From Pelomonas sp. BJYL3 (lineage in GTDB: Bacteria > Pseudomonadota > Gammaproteobacteria > Burkholderiales > Burkholderiaceae_C): DNA of 64,000 nt. The stretch's first letter is position 1. Each line of letters starts with the position of its first letter. The stretch lies in the NCBI RefSeq assembly GCF_027257975.1, contig NZ_JANZKX010000004.1, positions 372,001 through 436,000 on the forward strand, in the 5' to 3' direction. Shown here in pieces: positions 45,637-53,754 of the stretch. The translations under genes and the position numbers were made by a program. Under the pieces are notes generated by a model that did not search any database, was not told the DNA's origin, and worked only from the letters and a program-made list of their open reading frames with translations.

Positions 45637-48380
45637 CAGTAGGCCTCCAGCGTTTGGATCTTCATGGACGGCTTGGCGGCCTCGACGGTGGGCGCATAGG
45701 CGTCAGCGGCGGTCACGTCGGAGCTGCCCAGAAGGACCGTGCCTGCAGGTTCGTCCCAGTCCTCCCAGTCGGCCGGGTAGACATTGGCCTCCATCAAACG
45801 CTTGCGCTCCTCTGCGGCCTGGCGGCGTCGAAGCAGCATGAGTTGCTCAGCGTTGACCTCCTTGAGGAACTTGATGAGCGCAGCATCGGTCAGGCGGGTC
45901 TTCTCGACAGCAGAACGGCGGCGGCGCCACTCCGTGCTCGCCTCCAGCAGCTCCTTTTCGGTGAGACCCCATACGGTTTTGGCGTGACGGGTGCAGGTCA
46001 GTCGAACCCATTCACGGTCGATGTAGGCGAAGGCCACACCCATGTTGCCGGGGTCATAGCGGACCTCGACATCTTTGCCAAAGTGAGCCTGCAGCTGCGC
46101 AGCGTTGTAGTACAGGTAGTGCACCTTGACGCCGTCTGCCTGCACCCGAGCTGTGCCCTTCCTCGGCGACGGGCAGGTGGCGAGGATGAAGTGCCGGTCG
46201 TAGGGGATGACGTGCATCGGACGGTGACCAGACTGGGCCACGGACGTCTCGAAGCACGCACGCGGGCTCATCAACAGCTCGCGATGCTGAAGGTTGTCGT
46301 AGACCTGAAAGAGGTACTTTTCGAGCAAGTCGCACAACTCAGGGAACGTCCAGACTGCGAAATTGTCGGGATCGACTGCATTGGTCATCTGGCGCACGTT
46401 CTTGCGCAGCTGCGTGTTGCCCTTCAGTACGTGAATAAGGTTCGTGTTCAGCGTGCCGAAGATGCGCTCCATCTGTGACCCATAGCGGGGCTTGGCAGCT
46501 GGCCTGTAAATGAGGGTGACGTGGTACCGGGCGCACAGGGTCTGGGTCCAAACACACTGGAATTCCTTGCCCCCATCGAGCACCAGGCTCTCAGGCAGGC
46601 GCCCCCACCGTCGCACACAGTCCCGAATCACCGCCATGACCGAGCGATAGCTCGGCGCCTCGTAGCTTAGCGTCACTGCAAGGGTCCTTCGGCTGAAGTG
46701 ATCTATAGCCAGCGTCGCCCAGACCCTCCCTGCCTTCTCTGGGCTGTTGGAGAAGATGGTCTCCAGATCGATGAGCGTGTGGTCTATGTGCGCGCGCTGC
46801 CATGCCCTGTCCGGCGCCATAGCCAGGGCCAGATCTGTCGACTCAACGCGCGGCTCCAAGGCATAGGCAAGTTTGTCACCGCCGCGCGCCCTGGCGACCT
46901 GGTAGGCCGGCATCCTCTTCACAAACTTGTTGAACCAGGGGTAGCTTGGCGTGGGCAGGCCTCGCTCTTCACACCGGTCGCGCAGAAAGCCCCACCCAAT
47001 CTTGACCCGGACGTTGTCCGGGTTCAGTAGGTGCTCGTTCGCGACGTCAAGGGCCAGCTGGAGCACCGCCTTCAACAAGCGCTTCTGACGATTCCCTGCT
47101 TGCGAAGTCTTAGGCAGCAGGCCGATGAAGCCGTTCCCGTGCTTCCGCTGTGCAGTCCTGTAGTCCGACAGATACCGACGCAGGGTGCGGTGTTTCGGAT
47201 TGACGCGGCGGGCCTGCAGGTAAGGCCGAATCTGTTCCATCCGGCGGTTAGCCTCTTCCAGCTCCGTTCGGCGTGCTCTGCGCAGGATGGCGTCGATAGG
47301 GCTCTCGACACCTTTGTCCGCCTCTGCCGTACCGAGAGCCTCGAGCTGGCCAGCATGGGCCAGCCCCTGCAGCGTAGCCAAGGGCATCGTCTGGGTACGC
47401 CCCTCACACTCAATCACCGCCTGGCTAGCGCCGACGGTGAGGATCTTCCACGTCTGACCGTCCCACCGCAGCTGCTCTTGCGCGGCGAGTCGGACCAGGT
47501 TCACCGGCGGCCCTTGCCGCCGGTCCTTCGACAGCGCACAAGCCAGGTAGGCGTGCAGCGTTGCCATGTCCCTGTAGAGCCAGCAGGCTTCGGCGTCAAC
47601 AATTCGGCAAGCCTGCCAATCGATCGCCACGTCCCCGCAGCCGATGGCCCGGTAGATGTGGTCCAGCGTGACCGTCGCTCCACATTTGTCGAGGACTGAT
47701 CGGATGGTGGCGCGCGCCAAGCAGCCGAGAATGTTGGTGATCGCCACCAATGCGACGTCGTACCCAGGCAGGTTCAGATCTGCGCGCAGGTACTCGCCCA
47801 GGAACAGTTGGTTGCTCAGCACAAGGGCGTCAAAGTTGGCCTCCGTCCAAACCACGTGTGACATGTCCAACTCTTGAGCCGCCCGCACCGCTGGCGGGCA
47901 GGTCCAGCGCCCCTCCTGGAGCACGAATAGTTCGGGGTCATCGATTGCCCGCTTCTCGACGGCCGCGAGTCGCTTCCCTTCGATCAACTCGATCCCGCTC
48001 TTGTTGATCGAGAGGAAGTCCGGAGTTTGCAAATAGCTCCGCATCCGACCGCCGATTCGGTAGGTCAGTTTGATTGGCGGGGGCTGATCGACATACAGCA
48101 AAACATCAGGGTCCCGCTCCAACGCGAGGATGATGGGCAACTCAAGCGTTGCGCTTTCGAAGCCGATGGTGACCCCTACCTTCTTGCTTGGGTACCGGCC
48201 GCACATGCTCCGCGGCGTGCTCCGTACCTGCCGTGATGGAGCCTCGAGGGCCGCCTTGATGTAGGCCCGACACTCGGGCGAGACGTTGAGATGGTCCAGG
48301 TGAGCCCAGATCTCTGCCACCAGGCCTGGCCTGAAGCTCTGACCCTCGCTGCCCTCGGCGCTGGAGTGAACGATATTCAT
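45636..48380 (-). CDS. tnsAB: TnsA-TnsB fusion transposase
   Basis: A 914-residue natural fusion. Residues 1 to about 220 are TnsA-like: the active-site pattern FESATLE (Glu75/80), TPDF (Asp121) and IEGK (Lys136) matches the TnsA endonuclease, with a helical C-terminal part. The remainder is TnsB-like with an rve fold and DDE triad: Asp534 (HIDHT), Asp603 (LDGGKEF), Glu639 (QMERIFG), then a Mu-type C-terminal barrel and TnsC-binding tail. One chain would cut both strands at the ends (cut-and-paste). TnsA-TnsB fusions are known from some Tn7-like elements, including certain CRISPR-associated ones; no cas gene occurs here. Confidence 0.87.
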   Translation of the reverse strand: MNIVHSSAEGSEGQSFRPGLVAEIWAHLDHLNVSPECRAYIKAALEAPSRQVRSTPRSMCGRYPSKKVGVTIGFESATLELPIILALERDPDVLLYVDQPPPIKLTYRIGGRMRSYLQTPDFLSINKSGIELIEGKRLAAVEKRAIDDPELFVLQEGRWTCPPAVRAAQELDMSHVVWTEANFDALVLSNQLFLGEYLRADLNLPGYDVALVAITNILGCLARATIRSVLDKCGATVTLDHIYRAIGCGDVAIDWQACRIVDAEACWLYRDMATLHAYLACALSKDRRQGPPVNLVRLAAQEQLRWDGQTWKILTVGASQAVIECEGRTQTMPLATLQGLAHAGQLEALGTAEADKGVESPIDAILRRARRTELEEANRRMEQIRPYLQARRVNPKHRTLRRYLSDYRTAQRKHGNGFIGLLPKTSQAGNRQKRLLKAVLQLALDVANEHLLNPDNVRVKIGWGFLRDRCEERGLPTPSYPWFNKFVKRMPAYQVARARGGDKLAYALEPRVESTDLALAMAPDRAWQRAHIDHTLIDLETIFSNSPEKAGRVWATLAIDHFSRRTLAVTLSYEAPSYRSVMAVIRDCVRRWGRLPESLVLDGGKEFQCVWTQTLCARYHVTLIYRPAAKPRYGSQMERIFGTLNTNLIHVLKGNTQLRKNVRQMTNAVDPDNFAVWTFPELCDLLEKYLFQVYDNLQHRELLMSPRACFETSVAQSGHRPMHVIPYDRHFILATCPSPRKGTARVQADGVKVHYLYYNAAQLQAHFGKDVEVRYDPGNMGVAFAYIDREWVRLTCTRHAKTVWGLTEKELLEASTEWRRRRSAVEKTRLTDAALIKFLKEVNAEQLMLLRRRQAAEERKRLMEANVYPADWEDWDEPAGTVLLGSSDVTAADAYAPTVEAAKPSMKIQTLEAY

Positions 48381-48702
48381 GATTGCCTTTCTTCCGCGTT
48401 GCTATGCCCGTTGTCGGGCGTGATTGCGCAAAGCGGGCGGCAGCACCGCGCCCTCAGCTTGGCCGCCGTGCGTTGCCCAAGGGCAACGGCGTAAGGCCAA
48501 CTGATGGCAACTGGAAAGGACAGCGGTAGGAAAGGCATCCCCGCGGGGCCCATGGATACAGGCCCCGCTTGCGTGAAGCGAGGTGGGGGGCTAGAGTCTG
48601 GGTTACCGGTTCAGCAATCGGCGGCAGACTCAGGGGCCCTTGCACGAGTAACGATCGTGTTTGGGCTCTCTGCCTTTCTGGGGTCTGTCAGCGGCGCTGC
48701 TA

Positions 48703-49005
48703 CTACACCTTGCGCTCCTTTCTCTGGATCACGTGCTGATCCAGGGAATCCAGGTAGTCGACCAAGTCACTGGTGCGAGCGAAGAGACCCTGCCGGTGCG
48801 GCAGGCGGATGACCTTCAGCCCCAACTGGCCGCGCTCCACGCTGCGCTCCAGCGCTTCCGCTGTGCGGAAGCCAAGGAACTGCACGAGCTGGTCGCGGTT
48901 CAACAGTGGGCCGTAGACCTTGACGAGCTGACGGCACACCACGTCGCGGGCGGATTCAATTTCCACCACTGCTGGGCTCGCTTCTGGCTGCGTCTTTTCG
49001 TCCAT
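48703..49005 (-). CDS. small helix-turn-helix-like protein
   Basis: A 100-residue protein, likely DNA-binding: LVQFLGFRTAEALERSVERG-type helix-turn-helix pattern as seen in excisionase/MerR-like regulators. It is encoded just upstream of tnsAB on the same strand and inside the candidate right end, so it may regulate the transposition operon. The ATG at 49005 starts MDEKTQPEAS; an upstream ATG at 49080 would add 25 basic residues. Confidence 0.55.
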   Translation of the reverse strand: MDEKTQPEASPAVVEIESARDVVCRQLVKVYGPLLNRDQLVQFLGFRTAEALERSVERGQLGLKVIRLPHRQGLFARTSDLVDYLDSLDQHVIQRKERKV

Positions 49006-49147
49006 TCCAGCAGTCTGCTGACCGGCGCGCAGACGAGCAAGAAGAATTCGACAGCGCAATCTAGCTGAGGCAATGCGCACCCCGTAGTTGCACGGTGCAG
49101 AGTTTCATTGCGTGCAGTTTCAACGTACGAAACTAAACCCCTTCTGT

Positions 49148-49231
49148 CGGTTAAGCTGAGCTTCCGGTCTGCCAAAAATGGCAGAAACTAAACGTCAAAT
49201 ATTGCCTCTCAGGCCTCTTTCCGGCGAACTT
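49148..49231 (-). repeat. right-end candidate TnsB-binding motifs
   Basis: Reverse-complement partners of the left-end motifs: A CCGGCGAACTT (49221-49231), B GAAACTAAAC (49184-49193, with a second copy at 49129-49138) and C CGGTTAAGCTGAGCTT (49148-49163). Order from outside in is the same as at the left end. A palindrome TGCCA-aaaa-TGGCA (49170-49183) lies between B and C. Confidence 0.5.
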
Positions 49232-49293
49232 AAAGGTCCCTCCCATCGCGTTGCTGCGGGGCCACACATCGGCACTGGTCGAAACACGTCACC

Positions 49294-49770
49294 ATGAACC
49301 TGCTCCTCGCGCACTTGCGGCTGGCGAACCTCATCGAGCGCGAACTCAGCGCAGGGCTCGCGCACGTGCGGTACTCGTTCAGAGATGGGTCCGAGGTGAA
49401 GCGGAAGGCACTCACGCCGATTCAAGCTCTGACGCTCGCGCAAATGCTCGAGCACTCAAGGAGCAGGGGAGGCCCGGAGCCCCACCCCATGAGGGCCACG
49501 GAGCTCGCCCTTCCGCTTGGCGGTGGCGGGCTGCGCACGACCGTACAGGCGTGCTTGGCGCCGCTGATCAAGGCAGGCTTGGTGGAGCAGTTCCCTGACG
49601 CTTCAGACAAGCGTCTGGTGGGCTATGCCCTTACCGAGGCAGGGCACCAGGTCGCCATAGGGGCGATCATCGCAATCGGACGATGCGACAGCAATTTGAG
49701 AGGGGCGCTCAGGGACAAGGAGCTGTCGTGGGCGTGGCGTGTGCTCTCAGAGATTTGCTTGGAGGCTTAA
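49294..49770 (+). CDS. winged-helix (MarR-like) protein
   Basis: A 158-residue protein with a winged-helix pattern (LAQMLEHSRS, ATELALPLG, LAPLIKAGLVEQFPDASDKRLVGYALTEAG), the beta-hairpin wing signature of MarR-type regulators. Ligand and targets unknown. It lies just beyond the candidate right end of the Tn7-like element. Confidence 0.6.
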   Translation: MNLLLAHLRLANLIERELSAGLAHVRYSFRDGSEVKRKALTPIQALTLAQMLEHSRSRGGPEPHPMRATELALPLGGGGLRTTVQACLAPLIKAGLVEQFPDASDKRLVGYALTEAGHQVAIGAIIAIGRCDSNLRGALRDKELSWAWRVLSEICLEA

Positions 49771-50026
49771 GCCGCCGTCCGTGCCGGCACGACATGGGCA
49801 GTCCACCAATGGCTCAATGATGTCTAGGGAATCTGGGGCGCTTCGACACGCCGAGCCAGCGACGAAGTTTGCAACCATAAGCACTGTTAGCACAGCGCAT
49901 TGAGCATCAGATCAATCTCAGTGGAACGCTGCGTCAGGACAGGTGTCTCAAGCAGCTCGGCTCGGGCGACGGGTGAGCAATAGACTCGCTACTGTCTAGG
50001 CCACTTCACCCGGATTGGGCAATGCC
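49771..50026. other. intergenic region upstream of the KAP NTPase gene
   Basis: 256 bases with no gene. It probably carries the promoter for the KAP NTPase/partner operon. No terminator or clear box is seen. Confidence 0.4.
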
Positions 50027-52813
50027 ATGGTTGAAAGCGAAGGTCAGGAGCCTGTGACTCCTGCCAAAGACACGACGAAGGGGGTCGAGTCATTTATCGA
50101 GAGTTCGCCCCACAAGATATTTCCAGCGGCTATTGAAAGTCAGTCGGCCGTCGGTGTGCCGACAGTGCAGGGCGGGTCCGACTTGGATCAGGATGTCGCT
50201 TCTACTAAACCCCAGACAGCACCGGTGACAAGCGATCTAGAGATTCAACACGCCGTCCATGGGTTGAATGCTGGATCTGCTTCCAGCATAGCTCCGGTTG
50301 CCATGCAGGCAACGTTCCAGCCGATCACAGGGGTTCTTAATGCCAAAGAAGTGGGGCAGGACACGATGTCTGCCTACGGCACTGCTGGGCCGAAACCTGA
50401 TGAGGATCCAACATCGGTGTTGAGGCCGCCAAGTCGAGGGATATTTGAAGTCCTCGACGATCATCGCCTCGACTCCGGGCTAGGAGCGGAGGACGATCGA
50501 TCTCGCGATAACCAGACGACTGCCGGTGCTAAGACGCCAATAGAGGCATTGGAAGCGACAGGGGCGAGCATCGTTCCCGGCTATAGCAACGATGAGCCTT
50601 CTTCCGTCAATCGCGTGGATAGCCTGGACATGACCGCTGACGCAACTGCGTTTGCACAGATTGCCATATCGAAGAGTTCAGCGCCTCCCCTCGCAGTGGG
50701 AATCTTTGGCCACTGGGGTTCCGGAAAGTCCTTTTTCATGGACCTTGTGCATAGCCAGGTCACTGAGATCGCCAAACAGGCGCGTTCAGAAGCGCCAGAC
50801 TCCGGTAGCCGGCGTGAGTTTCATGACAAAGTGATCCAGATCCGCTTCAACGCTTGGCATTACGCCGAGACAAATCTCTGGGCCAGTTTGGTTGGGCACA
50901 TCTTCCAAGAGATGTCTGACGCAACTGGTCCTGAGGAGCGTTCCGAGATCTTCGGCAGGCTGAATACTGCGCGACACCTGACCCTTGAAGCAGCTGAGTC
51001 GCTTGTGCAAGCGCGGAAGGAGCACGAGCGTACGAAAAAGGGGCTGCTGAAGGCCACGGAGGCTCTAGCTCTTGCTAAATCCAAACCTGTACGGACCTTG
51101 AATCTATACGCAGATCTGGTGGCAAGTGCGTTCAGCGATGCCGATAGCGCTGACCTTGCCGGGGCTCGAGTTCAGCTGGACGAGGCCGCCGAAGAGCTTG
51201 GAATTGGAAAGGCTATTGCGTCGACCAAGGCGCTTACGGCCGAAGGCGCATCTCTGTTGCGGAATGGTATTCAAGCAAGGGATTTGATCCCTGCCATTGT
51301 GCGGAACATTGGCACCCCTCGCACTGCAGCTGTCTATGTGGCGGCCACCATCTTCGTTCCGTTCATTGCGGTTGGCCTCGTGCGACTGCTTGGGAAGTAC
51401 TTTGCCGCCCCGCCCCAATGGTTGCTTGAGATGCTGGCTTCGGGTGCTGCGCTCTCTGGTGTTTTCGCCTTTTGGGTAAGGCAGACAGCCGGCCCCGTCC
51501 TGATTGCCATTAACAAACTCAAGTCAGCCAAGAAAAGCATTGATGCCCACATCGCAAAGAACTTGCAAAGGTATGAGGCGGCGATAGTGACAAACGAGGC
51601 CAACGTCGCCAAGGCCTACGCAGATGTTGAGTCCGCAAGTGACATGCTGAAGGCAAGCTCATCTCGCCTGGCCGATATGCACGAGGAGCTGAACGGTCAA
51701 TCTGCGGCCAACCGACTCATCGCCTTTGTGCGCGCTCGCGCGGCTGACGGCGACTATGCAAAGCACTTGGGGATCGTATCGACAATTCGACGGGACTTTG
51801 AACAACTCTCTGACCTAGTAAGCGGTCTGGCAGTCGACTCCACGCAGGAAGACAGGCAAGAACGCGAGACGTTCCGCCACCAGGTCGACAGGATTCTTAT
51901 TGATGCCAACGATGGAGGGCTGCTCAATGACGAAGAGAGGAAGTCATTGGAGGCCCTTGTGCACGGGCGCAAGGCCACCAAGATGCCCTTTGAGCGCATC
52001 GTCTTGTACATCGACGATGTGGATCGGTGCCCACCCGCCAAAGTTGTTGAGGTCTTGCAGGCGGTCCATATGCTGTTGGCCTTCCGACTCTTTGTCGTCT
52101 TCGTTGCCGTGGATGTGCGATGGGTCGAGAGCTCGTTGGAGCAGCAGTACAGCGGGATGCTGACGGCAAGTCGAGCCACATCTCCGCTGACATCGGCATC
52201 GGACTATCTGGAAAAGATATTTCAGATCCCATATTGGGTTCCGTCGATAACGCCAGAATCCAGCAGGGCATTGATAGTTGCGCGTTTACACGCGCCTTCT
52301 GACCGATCTCATATCGATCATGCAAGACTAGGTGAGGTGAAGGCTGAAAGGCCATCAACCAATCCCGAAACTACCGTTAGGCCGCTTAAGTTTGTGCCTG
52401 CAGTCTTTAGCACAGAAGAGCAGGAGCTGCTCCAACAACTTGCTGGGATACTTGATAGTCCAAGAAAGGTCATTCGCTTCATGAACCTTGCGCGCTTCCT
52501 GAAGGCACGTGGCCAACTTGGCCGTGATGAAGAATCCAATCGAGCACTACTGATAAGACTTGCTTTGGCCACCGGAGCGCCTCACCAGTACAGTGCGCTG
52601 CAGTCTGTATTGACACTTATGAGTGTCCATCAAGGGGCATTCTGGGGGGAATTATTGACCGACGAACAGCGTGCCCAAATGCCAAAAATCCAGGCAATGC
52701 TGAAAGCCTGTGACGATCTTGGTATCTCCAAGGGACCAGGACTAGACTTCAATATCGGGGCCCAATGGGCGAGTCGTCTTTCCTTCTCAGTGCCACGTCA
52801 AGACACTATGTGA
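50027..52813 (+). CDS. KAP family P-loop NTPase, membrane-anchored
   Basis: A 928-residue ATPase. A 200-residue disordered leader rich in Ser, Thr and Pro precedes the KAP domain: Walker A GHWGSGKSFF (about 225-235) and Walker B VLYIDDVDRCPP (about residue 660), the two far apart because a membrane insert lies between them. That insert has two helices (about 430-455 and 467-485) flanked by long coiled-coil stretches, as in PifA-type KAP NTPases. PifA excludes phage T7, so a role in phage defence is plausible. The ATG at 50027 is preceded by no strong site; a TTG at 50015 is an alternative. Cotranscribed with the next gene (44-base gap). Confidence 0.78.
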   Translation: MVESEGQEPVTPAKDTTKGVESFIESSPHKIFPAAIESQSAVGVPTVQGGSDLDQDVASTKPQTAPVTSDLEIQHAVHGLNAGSASSIAPVAMQATFQPITGVLNAKEVGQDTMSAYGTAGPKPDEDPTSVLRPPSRGIFEVLDDHRLDSGLGAEDDRSRDNQTTAGAKTPIEALEATGASIVPGYSNDEPSSVNRVDSLDMTADATAFAQIAISKSSAPPLAVGIFGHWGSGKSFFMDLVHSQVTEIAKQARSEAPDSGSRREFHDKVIQIRFNAWHYAETNLWASLVGHIFQEMSDATGPEERSEIFGRLNTARHLTLEAAESLVQARKEHERTKKGLLKATEALALAKSKPVRTLNLYADLVASAFSDADSADLAGARVQLDEAAEELGIGKAIASTKALTAEGASLLRNGIQARDLIPAIVRNIGTPRTAAVYVAATIFVPFIAVGLVRLLGKYFAAPPQWLLEMLASGAALSGVFAFWVRQTAGPVLIAINKLKSAKKSIDAHIAKNLQRYEAAIVTNEANVAKAYADVESASDMLKASSSRLADMHEELNGQSAANRLIAFVRARAADGDYAKHLGIVSTIRRDFEQLSDLVSGLAVDSTQEDRQERETFRHQVDRILIDANDGGLLNDEERKSLEALVHGRKATKMPFERIVLYIDDVDRCPPAKVVEVLQAVHMLLAFRLFVVFVAVDVRWVESSLEQQYSGMLTASRATSPLTSASDYLEKIFQIPYWVPSITPESSRALIVARLHAPSDRSHIDHARLGEVKAERPSTNPETTVRPLKFVPAVFSTEEQELLQQLAGILDSPRKVIRFMNLARFLKARGQLGRDEESNRALLIRLALATGAPHQYSALQSVLTLMSVHQGAFWGELLTDEQRAQMPKIQAMLKACDDLGISKGPGLDFNIGAQWASRLSFSVPRQDTM

Positions 52814-52857
52814 CTCGTTTCGATTCGATATGACGAATAAATTCCCATGGGAGGAAC

Positions 52858-53694
52858 ATGTCAAAGCTATTGCCCGCGGATCGGAGGGAGCGAGATCCTA
52901 CGCGTCCAGAAGTTTGGAATTTCCGCGACCACAAGACATGGCGCGGTACTGTCTGGGCGTTAGTCGAGGACTTCGCTGACAGCCACATACGCGACGCATT
53001 TTTGCGCGCGCCTCCGAAGTATGTAGTAGGTGACGACTTAGGGTGGCTGGATAACCTCGTGCGTGAGGTGCACGGGCATGTGCTTGATTCCAAGGCATTG
53101 GTTGCTGAGCGGCTTTGCCAGAAGTACGTCGCTATCAGAGCGGTGCATGGAACTAGAACAATCGATATTAATTCCTTTTATGAGAACGGCCTGATACCAC
53201 TGGATCTAAATCAGCAACAAAAACGCGCTCGCGAGATTTTTCTGAGTGGTGCGTTTCCTGAGCTATCCGAGGAAAATTTGCGGACCGCCATAGCTTCCTT
53301 TGGCGACCATCAGCGGGAGGGGCGTGTTTACTTCGAGGCAAATGAGGATCTTCTGATCGACCTCGCCGGCCATTACATGCTGTATGGAAGCGAGTATCTG
53401 TCAGGACTTGCCGGCCACTTGGGATATGCGAGGAAGTATCAGAGAGTACTCAAGCAGCACGGGGCACCAACTCTCTTTGTCTGCGATGTTCCTCTCTCGA
53501 TGCTTAGCCCCGGCACGCTTCTCGAATTCGCTGGAGAAGCACTTGAGACTCTATTTCAAGAGCTTTTGGACGGCGAGTCGTTCATTCGGAATCGATACCG
53601 TGGAGCCGGCTTTTGCATCCGTCAACGACTGCCACCTGAATGCATCGTTGGTCATTGTCATCCAAGCGTGAAGCGTGACCCCAGTGGGCGATGA
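52858..53694 (+). CDS. uncharacterised partner of the KAP NTPase
   Basis: A 278-residue soluble protein with no recognised domain. Notable runs: NFRDHKTWRGTVWALVEDF, PKYVVGDDLGWLDNLV and YFEANEDLLIDLAGHYMLYG, of a helical protein; a GSEYLSGLAGHLGY segment and KYQRVLKQHGAPTLFVCDVPL look like a conserved core. The ATG follows GGGAGGA. Its stop is 60 bases before the GIY-YIG gene. It probably supplies the effector or sensor for the KAP protein, inferred from pairing alone. Confidence 0.6.
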   Translation: MSKLLPADRRERDPTRPEVWNFRDHKTWRGTVWALVEDFADSHIRDAFLRAPPKYVVGDDLGWLDNLVREVHGHVLDSKALVAERLCQKYVAIRAVHGTRTIDINSFYENGLIPLDLNQQQKRAREIFLSGAFPELSEENLRTAIASFGDHQREGRVYFEANEDLLIDLAGHYMLYGSEYLSGLAGHLGYARKYQRVLKQHGAPTLFVCDVPLSMLSPGTLLEFAGEALETLFQELLDGESFIRNRYRGAGFCIRQRLPPECIVGHCHPSVKRDPSGR

Positions 53695-53754
53695 GCATTT
53701 CGAATGTATAAGCTCCTCTACAGGTAAGGGAAAGTCAATTAGAAAGGTCCGCTC

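Larger units (their letters stand above)
34230..49270. mobile_element. Tn7-like transposon with TnsA-TnsB fusion, beside tRNA-Arg
   Basis: Core genes, all on the minus strand at the right side, are tnsAB fusion, tnsC and tniQ. The cargo (kinase-helicase module and Gabija-like pair) lies between tniQ and the left end, the usual Tn7 layout. Motifs A (AAGTTsGCCGG), B (a TTAGTT..TTTC type) and C (AAGCTyxGCTTAAC) occur in the same outward-to-inward order at the left (34256-34316) and inverted at the right (49148-49231). Insertion 16-27 bases past a tRNA 3' end matches TniQ/TnsD site-specific targeting. Ends are good to a few tens of bases only, and I found no clear 5-base target duplication. Confidence 0.62.

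Noticed and set aside
52829-52980. A short open frame starting at 52829 overlapping the KAP partner's 5' end
   Set aside because: It stops after about 50 codons and overlaps a gene with a better ribosome-binding site (GGGAGGA).
50027-53694. Qat (QatABCD) defence system
   Set aside because: A KAP-type ATPase is present but there is no QueC-like, TatD-like or other Qat partner next to it.
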